Shown here piece after piece: positions 1 through 4,540 of a stretch of 5,698 bases of DNA. Source of the DNA: an uncultured Prevotella sp. (GTDB taxonomy: Bacteria; Bacteroidota; Bacteroidia; Bacteroidales; Bacteroidaceae); the NCBI GenBank assembly GCA_934229335.1, contig CAKQDQ010000147.1, forward strand, positions 1-5,698. The letters are read 5' to 3'. The translations under genes were made by a program, and so were the position numbers. The notes beneath the pieces are model-generated. The model was not told the DNA's origin, searched no databases, and worked only from the letters and a program-made list of their open reading frames with translations. Position 1 is the stretch's first letter. Each line of letters opens with the position of its first letter.

Positions 1-44
1 AAGCAAACTAATGGATGACGTGTGAGCCATCCATTAGTTTGCTT
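1..44. repeat. Perfect 17-bp inverted repeat at the left edge, inside prmC
   Basis: Bases 1-17 are the exact reverse complement of bases 28-44, separated by a 10-base spacer (18-27). The arms contain no mismatch, and the left arm begins at the very first base of the window. Read leftward, prmC enters the right arm while coding normal-looking residues (SKLMDG), crosses the spacer, and meets a TAG stop inside the left arm. A protein gene has no reason to carry its own sequence backwards here, and no T-run is visible that would make this a terminator. The simplest reading is a fold-back artefact of amplification or assembly at a sequence end; a real small inverted duplication is the alternative. 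Confidence 0.9.
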
Positions 45-412
45 AGTGTGACAGCTATGCAACCGCTGCCAGTACCAATGTCAAGAATGTCACATTTGTC
101 ATTACACGTGTCAGTAATCCAATGACATAGCTCCTCTGTTTCGGGTCTTGGTATAAGACAACCTTTGCGGACATGAAACTTCATGTCGCAAAAATAAGTG
201 TGACCAATGACGTACTGTACAGGTTCACCGTGCTCCAAACGCAAAACAAGCCTTTCCAATAGGGCTTTGTCCCCATCAGAAAGGCTGTTAAGTGAGCCTG
301 CGCAAATGTCGGTAAGTGTCATGCCGAATACCTCTTGAAGCAAGAGACGTATTATGCTTCTTGCTTCATGAGGGTCATATTGCTTCAAGCGTGATGTAAG
401 GGAATGAATCAT
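8..412 (-). CDS. prmC: PrmC (HemK) release-factor glutamine methyltransferase, N-terminal fragment
   Basis: PrmC is a cytosolic SAM-dependent enzyme that N5-methylates the glutamine of the GGQ motif in release factors RF1 and RF2, improving termination of translation. The 134 readable residues cover the helical N-terminal substrate-recognition domain (about 1-75), with the family's GEPVQYVIG at 62-70 and IPRPETEEL at 87-95, then the start of the methyltransferase fold with SAM motif I, DIGTGSGCIA, at 111-120. The catalytic NPPY motif and the rest of a protein usually near 280 residues are missing. Residues after about 131 come from the inverted repeat and should not be trusted, so the stop at 8-10 is probably not the real one. 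The ATG overlaps the sulP stop as ATGA, with AAGGAAAAG (bases 418-426, complement) upstream as a reasonable ribosome site, so translation is probably coupled to sulP. Identification is secure; the 3' end is not. Confidence 0.93.
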   Translation of the reverse strand: MIHSLTSRLKQYDPHEARSIIRLLLQEVFGMTLTDICAGSLNSLSDGDKALLERLVLRLEHGEPVQYVIGHTYFCDMKFHVRKGCLIPRPETEELCHWITDTCNDKCDILDIGTGSGCIAVTLSKLMDGSHVIH

Positions 413-2115
413 TTGTTCTTTTCCTTAATGTATTCTATACATTTTTCAAATGTCTCAAACGTCTGCTCCTCAGCTACGAGGGTAGGGATGATATGCATCT
501 TGTGCATTATGATGTTTGGCTGAGGCTGAATAATGGTCATGAGCACCTCTTTGCCCATAGCCTGCAGATCCTTGATACATGTCTCCATAGCGTATGCTCC
601 TGATTGGTCCATGAAAGTTACGCGGCGCATACGTATTATGACTGTCTTGATGTTAGGGTCTTCTGGCACACTATGCATAGAGTTCTGGAAACCAGTAACA
701 GAACCGAAGAATATAGGACCGTCAAGACGCTGTATGTAAATCTGCTTCTTCATCTCGTCGGTAATATCGAGCTCGTCTTCCCAAGGAGTATTCTTGTCGA
801 ACCCATCAGCGAGCAGTCCGCCCTCATATTCCTTCTCTACAAGGTCGCTTGAACGCTTCATAAACAGTACGCAGGCTATTACCATGCCTATGCCAACGGC
901 GGTAAGCAAATCGACAAAGACGGTCATAAGGAACACCACGATAAGCACAAAGGCATCAGCCTTAGGTATACGTACAAGGTCTTTGAAACCGCGGAAATCA
1001 ATAATTCCCCAACCTACGGTGATGAGAATACCTGCAAGGACAGACAGTGGAACATATTTCACAAGGCTACCGAGACCAAGAAGAATGGCAAGTAGGAACA
1101 ATGCGTGAATCATACCACTGATTTGACTTCTGCCGCCAGACTTAATGTTTACAACGGTACGCATGGTTGCACCAGCACCTGCTATGCCACAGAACATACC
1201 AGAGCAAGCATTACCTATACCTTGACCTATAAGCTCGCGGTTACTGTCGTGCTTGGTCTTAGTGATGTTGTCAGCTACCACAGAGGTTAGAAGTGTGTCA
1301 ATAGAGCCGAGACCTGCAAGAGTAAGACCAGGTATGATAGAAGACTCAATGATGTGCCACCAGTCGAGTCCTGCGATGTCTATACCTTCTTTGGCGAAGA
1401 AAGGCATTGGCAGACCGGCAGGGATGTGTCCAATGGTCAACTTCTCGTCAAAAGCGCAGAAGATAGAAATAAGTGTGAGTACAATCAGAGCCACAAGGGT
1501 TGAGGGAACTTTCTTGGTTACGTAAGGGAACGCGTAGATTACAATGATAGTACCGATACCGTAAAGAAGAGCCTCGATGCTAATGCCGTTAGCTACCATC
1601 TGCGGAAAATCGGCTATCATGTCAACAACCATCACAGGAGACTTTAAGCCTATCAGCGGATAGATTTGCTGAAGAATGATGATAACGCCAATACCGCTCA
1701 TGAATCCTGATAGTACAGGCTGCGGAATATAACGAACGTATTTGCCAATACGTATTATTCCGAAGAAAATTTGGAAAAGTCCGCAGAAGATACCAGCCAT
1801 AGACATGGAGAGAAGTACGGTGCTGAAATCGTGCGAAATGTTCCACGCACCACTAACCAAAGATGCTGTGATAACAGTCATAGGACCAGTAGGACCACTA
1901 ATCTGTGAGTGGGTGCCACCGAATAGAGAAGCAAAGAAGCCAAGAAGGGTAGCACCTACAAGGCCGGCAAGGGCACCCATAGCTGGGGCACTTGGGTCGT
2001 TAATGCCACCGAATGCCTGAATACCAAATGCTAAGGCTAACGGTAGGGCAACAATACCTGCTGTGATACCGCCAAAGATATCACCTTTGATGTCGTCTGT
2101 CTTAATAAAAGCCAT
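409..2115 (-). CDS. SulP (SLC26) family inorganic anion permease with C-terminal STAS domain
   Basis: This is an inner-membrane anion transporter of the SulP family, which includes sulfate and bicarbonate carriers. The 568 residues are full family length. A strongly hydrophobic region with many membrane segments spans about 12-420. It contains the family signature SGPTGPMT at 73-80, GSIDTLLTSVVADN at 270-283 (the stretch that carries substrate- and cation-binding residues in BicA-type members) and AGAGATMRT at 312-320. A cytoplasmic STAS domain follows at about 456-566, with FMDQSGA at 501-507 where anti-sigma antagonists have DSSG. The overall style is closer to cyanobacterial BicA (sodium-bicarbonate) than to plant sulfate carriers, but substrate cannot be read from sequence; bicarbonate or sulfate are both possible. 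The start MAFIKTDDIKGDIFGG fits the normal short SulP N-terminus; no Shine-Dalgarno precedes it. It is the first gene of a leftward operon with prmC, which overlaps its stop by 4 bases. Family certain, substrate open. Confidence 0.95.
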   Translation of the reverse strand: MAFIKTDDIKGDIFGGITAGIVALPLALAFGIQAFGGINDPSAPAMGALAGLVGATLLGFFASLFGGTHSQISGPTGPMTVITASLVSGAWNISHDFSTVLLSMSMAGIFCGLFQIFFGIIRIGKYVRYIPQPVLSGFMSGIGVIIILQQIYPLIGLKSPVMVVDMIADFPQMVANGISIEALLYGIGTIIVIYAFPYVTKKVPSTLVALIVLTLISIFCAFDEKLTIGHIPAGLPMPFFAKEGIDIAGLDWWHIIESSIIPGLTLAGLGSIDTLLTSVVADNITKTKHDSNRELIGQGIGNACSGMFCGIAGAGATMRTVVNIKSGGRSQISGMIHALFLLAILLGLGSLVKYVPLSVLAGILITVGWGIIDFRGFKDLVRIPKADAFVLIVVFLMTVFVDLLTAVGIGMVIACVLFMKRSSDLVEKEYEGGLLADGFDKNTPWEDELDITDEMKKQIYIQRLDGPIFFGSVTGFQNSMHSVPEDPNIKTVIIRMRRVTFMDQSGAYAMETCIKDLQAMGKEVLMTIIQPQPNIIMHKMHIIPTLVAEEQTFETFEKCIEYIKEKNK

Positions 2116-2168
2116 GAATTACTATAGTTTGAATTTAAAATTGAGTGCTTTGTTACCTGAAATATCTG

Positions 2169-2176
2169 CAAAGGTA
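2169..2176 (-). promoter_or_regulatory. Candidate Bacteroidota-type -7 promoter element for sulP-prmC
   Basis: On the complement the bases read TACCTTTG, a full match to the TAnnTTTG element used by the primary sigma factor of Bacteroidota. Transcription would start near 2162-2164, giving a leader of roughly 48 nt before the sulP ATG. I do not see a good TTTG at the expected -33 spacing; the nearest TTTG (2189-2192, complement) is only 12 bases upstream. It is placed on position and motif only. Confidence 0.5.
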
Positions 2177-2235
2177 CTATTAAATTTCCAAATAAAAGTT
2201 GAAAATGCTAAAAAATGTAATTTTCTCGCTATTTT

Positions 2236-2268
2236 CTTGTTCTACTTTAAGAAAAAATAGTAACTTTG
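2236..2268 (+). promoter_or_regulatory. Candidate Bacteroidota-type promoter for the small RNA (and possibly miaA)
   Basis: TAACTTTG at 2261-2268 matches TAnnTTTG exactly. CTTG at 2236-2239, a one-base variant of the -33 TTTG, lies 21 bases upstream, within the usual 19-21. The predicted start at about 2273-2275 coincides with the first base of the 12-bp closing helix of the RNA described next. That coincidence is the main reason to trust both calls. It is divergent from the sulP promoter, with about 90 bases between the two elements. Confidence 0.68.
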
Positions 2269-2273
2269 CATTC

Positions 2274-2513
2274 GGGTCGTACTGGTTCGATTGGGATACT
2301 CATCAATTAAATAGAAAAACCGGGGGACGCTTCCTTTGCCTATGGCGGGCCATGATAAAGAGAAAGTGGCATGATCGTTGAACAAATGATTCCAGTTGGT
2401 CATCAACGGATATCTCATTTTCTTAAGCTGAAAAGCCGGTGGATTACAAAAGCGGGGAGCACTCTAATCATCAATTCTCGGAGTTTTCATCACATCACCA
2501 GTGCGACCTTTTT
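2274..2513 (+). ncRNA. Candidate structured small RNA, about 240 nt, 6S-like layout
   Basis: The 5' end (2275-2286) pairs with the 3' end (2497-2508) over 12 bp with a single G-U pair, and five T follow at 2509-2513. Inside, the 5' side (2287-2318) is mostly unpaired, while the 3' side carries a small hairpin (2461-2465 with 2480-2484, plus 2466-2468 with 2474-2476). Further in, 2319-2323 pairs with 2436-2440 (accgg/ccggt), 2329-2332 with 2425-2428, and 2374-2380 with 2402-2408, with an imperfect A-rich/T-rich extension around 2358-2369 with 2413-2424; together they form a long irregular apical arm. Closing stem, asymmetric bubble and apical arm are the layout of 6S RNA, the RNA polymerase-binding regulator. 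Bacteroidales-specific RNAs flanked by this kind of promoter and a terminator (the Bacteroidales-1 class) are another possible identity. No tRNA-like end, tmRNA tag or RNase P core is visible. It could alternatively be a structured miaA leader. Helices were found by eye, without energy calculation. Confidence 0.65.
2497..2513 (+). terminator. Possible 3' end of the small RNA: closing-helix arm plus T-run
   Basis: The 3' arm of the closing helix (ending CGACC) runs directly into TTTTT at 2509-2513, the arrangement expected where an RNA ends. There is no strong local hairpin just before the T-run, so termination would depend on the long-range helix or be incomplete. Incomplete termination would supply transcripts to miaA, whose ATG is 60 bases on. 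Confidence 0.35.
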
Positions 2514-2573
2514 GTATTCTAAGGAGTCTAAATGTTTATCTGGAAGGTTTTTGACCTGTAATATATATATATC
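2514..2573 (+). other. Short spacer between the small RNA and miaA, with an (AT)6 run
   Basis: These 60 bases hold an (AT)6 run at 2561-2572 just before the miaA ATG and a weak 4-bp hairpin (2545-2548 with 2554-2557). There is no Shine-Dalgarno at the normal distance from the miaA start. I see no good TAnnTTTG element, so miaA has no obvious promoter of its own. The unstructured A/T-rich stretch may itself serve as the ribosome landing site, as is common in this phylum. Confidence 0.5.
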
Positions 2574-3506
2574 ATGAAAAAGCTTATCACCATATTAGGA
2601 CCGACAGCCTCTGGTAAAACTGCCATTGCAACGGCTTTGGCTGACAGAATAGGGGGAGAAATAATATCCGCCGATTCAAGGCAGGTGTATAGAAGAATGG
2701 ATATCGGAACAGGTAAAGATTTGTCTGACTATGAGATAAACGGAAAACGCGTGCCATATCACCTTATTGATATTTGTGAGCCAGGGACGAAATATAATCT
2801 CTTTCAGTATCAGGCGGACTTTAAGGTTGCTTACGATGATATTTGCCAACGGGGGGCTTGGCCGATAATGTGTGGAGGAACGGGCTTGTACATAGAGTCG
2901 GTGCTGAAGGGATACGAACTGTCGCCGGTGCCGCAAAACACTGAACTGCGCAAAGAGTTGGAAGGAAAAAACTTGAATGAGCTGACAGAAATGCTCATCG
3001 CATTAAAGAAACGTACTGGCAGTAATATGCACAATAAGACCGATGTAGATACCTGTAACAGGGCGATAAGGGCGATAGAAATAGAAAAATATAATCTGGA
3101 GAACCCTACGGAATGCAGAAAGATGAACCCCTTGCCATCTATTATAATAGGTGTCAACGTTGATAGAGAGGTGAGAAGAGAGAGGATAACCAACAGGCTC
3201 AAGAAGAGATTAGAGGAGGGAATGGTAGACGAAGTACGTGGATTGCTTGCCGAAGGTATACCGCCAGAGAACCTTATATACTATGGATTAGAATATAAGT
3301 TCCTTACACAATATTGTATAGGGGAAATAACTTACAAGGAGATGTTTACTCGCTTGGAAATAGCTATACACCAATTCGCCAAAAGACAGATGACATGGTT
3401 TAGGGGAATGGAGAGGCGAGGCTTCGTAATAAATTGGATAAAGGCTCCCACTGACAAAAAAGAAACAGACAGAGTACTGAGTGATATTGTAGCAATGACA
3501 GAATGA
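2574..3506 (+). CDS. miaA: tRNA dimethylallyltransferase MiaA (A37 prenyltransferase)
   Basis: MiaA transfers the dimethylallyl group from DMAPP to N6 of adenosine 37 in tRNAs that read codons beginning with U, the first step towards ms2i6A; it is cytosolic. The 310 residues are full length for the family. Visible motifs are the P-loop GPTASGKT at 9-16, ADSRQVYRRMDIGTGK at 33-48 carrying the family's catalytic Asp (D34), PYHLIDI at 61-67, GGTGLYIES at 101-109, and the C-terminal KRQMTWFRG at 270-278. Two stretches depart from the classical enzyme: DSRQVY with GTGKD instead of the usual DSMQVY/GTAKP, and YYGLEYKFLT at 236-245 where most have a form of AIGYKE. I recall that Bacteroidota genomes often carry two MiaA copies, and this resembles the divergent one. 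The start is taken at 2574 because it sits six residues before the ILGPTASGKT strand-loop. It overlaps the next gene by 4 bases. Confidence 0.95.
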   Translation: MKKLITILGPTASGKTAIATALADRIGGEIISADSRQVYRRMDIGTGKDLSDYEINGKRVPYHLIDICEPGTKYNLFQYQADFKVAYDDICQRGAWPIMCGGTGLYIESVLKGYELSPVPQNTELRKELEGKNLNELTEMLIALKKRTGSNMHNKTDVDTCNRAIRAIEIEKYNLENPTECRKMNPLPSIIIGVNVDREVRRERITNRLKKRLEEGMVDEVRGLLAEGIPPENLIYYGLEYKFLTQYCIGEITYKEMFTRLEIAIHQFAKRQMTWFRGMERRGFVINWIKAPTDKKETDRVLSDIVAMTE

Positions 3507-4432
3507 TGAAGAATATAGGAATAATATATTGTCCGAATCACAGACCATTTTCATCTCCAGCTAAGAGATGGAAGAAGATAGCAGCTGCTCTTGACGCTCA
3601 TGATATTGCCTATGACATGATACAGAGTGAGAGCTCTGATAGTGTAGAACGACTCTTTACTATGTTGCTGAATAATGGCTACGAGACTATTGTTATTGCA
3701 GGAGGTGATTCAGCCTTGAATGATGCAGCTAATTGCTTGATGAAGGTGGAGCGACAAATAAGAGACAAGGTCGTGTTAGGCGTCATCCCAAACGGAACGA
3801 TGAATGACTTTGCTTCTTTCTGGGGACTGAGCTTTCATGATATAGACTATGCTGTTTCATCTATAAAGCAACACCGGATAAGAAAAATAGATGTAGGTTG
3901 CATACACTATTATGATAAGAAACGGGAACGTAAGAACAGGTATTTCTTAAATTGTGTCAATATCGGACTCTTAGCGTCTATACAGAAGTTGAGGCAAGAT
4001 ACAAGACGTAAATTATGGTCGCGTAAATTGTCGTTCGTGATTTCTGCGCTGCTATTGCTGTTTATGAAAAAGTACTTTAAGATTACTTACACCATAAACT
4101 ATGTGAAGGAGAGGCACCGTGTCAGTACTATTTGCATTGGCAGTGCTTGTGGGTATGGGCAGACTCCCAATGCAGTGCCATACAATGGTATGTTGGATGC
4201 TACGGTAGTAAGACACTCCGCTGTCTCAGAAATAGTGGGAGGATTATACCTGTTCGCACGTGGTAAGATAATGAATCATAAACGAATAATGCCGTATCGT
4301 TCAAGAATGATAGAGCTGGAATTGCCAAAAGGTACACCCGTTAGTGTAGATGGACATTCTATGGAAACAGCGGCAGGTCCTTTTAAAGTTTCTGTATTGC
4401 AAGAAGTGGTGAACTTTATAATAGAAAAATAA
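3503..4432 (+). CDS. Diacylglycerol kinase-family lipid kinase (YegS/DgkB-like)
   Basis: The protein (309 residues) has the two-domain layout of bacterial lipid kinases of the DAGK catalytic family, which use ATP to phosphorylate diacylglycerol or related lipids at the membrane face. The N-terminal nucleotide-binding domain (about 1-125) has TIVIAGGDSALND at 62-74 and VIPNGTMNDFA at 94-104, equivalent to the GGDGTxNE and PxGTxNDFA motifs. The C-terminal beta-sandwich domain follows, with VNIGL at 152-156, YGQTPNAVPYNGMLDA at 218-233 and SVDGH at 281-285. The canonical GGDGT is GGDSA here, so the nucleotide site is altered; I believe related Bacteroidota proteins share this but could not check. 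Residues 174-190 are hydrophobic but belong to the fold rather than a membrane anchor. The start ATG overlaps the miaA stop as ATGA and is followed at once by a second in-frame ATG (3506), so either may be used; there is no Shine-Dalgarno, which points to coupling with miaA. The lipid substrate is unknown. Confidence 0.88.
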   Translation: MMKNIGIIYCPNHRPFSSPAKRWKKIAAALDAHDIAYDMIQSESSDSVERLFTMLLNNGYETIVIAGGDSALNDAANCLMKVERQIRDKVVLGVIPNGTMNDFASFWGLSFHDIDYAVSSIKQHRIRKIDVGCIHYYDKKRERKNRYFLNCVNIGLLASIQKLRQDTRRKLWSRKLSFVISALLLLFMKKYFKITYTINYVKERHRVSTICIGSACGYGQTPNAVPYNGMLDATVVRHSAVSEIVGGLYLFARGKIMNHKRIMPYRSRMIELELPKGTPVSVDGHSMETAAGPFKVSVLQEVVNFIIEK

Positions 4433-4455
4433 AAATAACACAAGTAAATAAGTAC

Positions 4456-4500
4456 TCTTATGCTTTGGCACGCTGTTTGTATCTCGGTTGAAGCATAAGA
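4456..4500 (+). repeat. Long hairpin in the gap between the lipid kinase and clpC
   Basis: Bases 4456-4465 (tcttatgctt) are exactly complementary to 4491-4500, and the stem extends inward by three G-U pairs and one C-G pair to about 14 bp. It lies 23 bases after the kinase stop and 40 bases before the clpC GTG. No T-run follows on either strand, so it is not a standard terminator. It could stabilise the upstream mRNA, act as an attenuator or operator for clpC, or mark a weak terminator. It does not match the CIRCE heat-shock operator. Confidence 0.7.
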
Positions 4501-4508
4501 TAATAATG
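4476..4508 (+). promoter_or_regulatory. Weak candidate promoter for clpC
   Basis: TTTG at 4476-4479 is followed after 21 bases by TAATAATG at 4501-4508, which keeps four of the six fixed positions of TAnnTTTG. Transcription would begin near 4513-4516, leaving a leader of about 26 nt with the ribosome site. The TTTG lies in the loop of the hairpin, and the -7 element starts one base after it, so folding or a bound protein could affect both. The -7 match is poor. Confidence 0.3.
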
Positions 4509-4526
4509 GTATAAAGACAATATTTA

Positions 4527-4532
4527 AGGAGG
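4527..4532 (+). promoter_or_regulatory. Strong Shine-Dalgarno that fixes the clpC GTG start
   Basis: A perfect AGGAGG ends 8 bases before GTG at 4541. In-frame sequence upstream of the GTG has a TAA at 4496-4498 and no ATG between, and the first in-frame ATG downstream is codon 35, inside the N-domain. The GTG is therefore the start. It is the only full Shine-Dalgarno seen in the window, where other genes have none or a partial one. Confidence 0.85.
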
Positions 4533-4540
4533 ACACGAAC

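Noticed and set aside
2282..2296. Similarity to the 5' end of tmRNA (CTGGTTCGATTGGGA)
   Set aside because: The 3' end has no T-arm GGTTCGA stem-loop and no terminal CCA acceptor stem, no tag reading frame like ANDENYALAA is present, and 240 nt is too short.
2199..2381. 60-codon frame across the rightward promoter
   Set aside because: It would start upstream of the predicted transcript start and covers the promoter itself; it has no recognisable domain.
2274..2513. RNase P RNA or SRP RNA
   Set aside because: Neither the GAGGAAAGTCC/ACAGAA core of RNase P nor the GGAAGGAAGCAGCC loop of SRP RNA is present.
2551..2572. TTGACC plus the AT run as a sigma-70 style -35/-10 pair for miaA
   Set aside because: There is no proper 17-base spacing to a TATAAT, the run touches the start codon so no leader would be left, and this phylum uses a different consensus.
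2371..2577. 68-codon frame ending in an ATGA overlap with the miaA start, a possible coupled leader peptide
   Set aside because: It lies largely inside the structured RNA segment, has no convincing ribosome site, and its residue composition looks random. The overlap with miaA is probably chance.
4456..4500. CIRCE (HrcA) or CtsR heat-shock operator upstream of clpC
   Set aside because: The arms do not match TTAGCACTC/GAGTGCTAA, the spacer is 25 bases rather than 9, and there is no CtsR heptad direct repeat.
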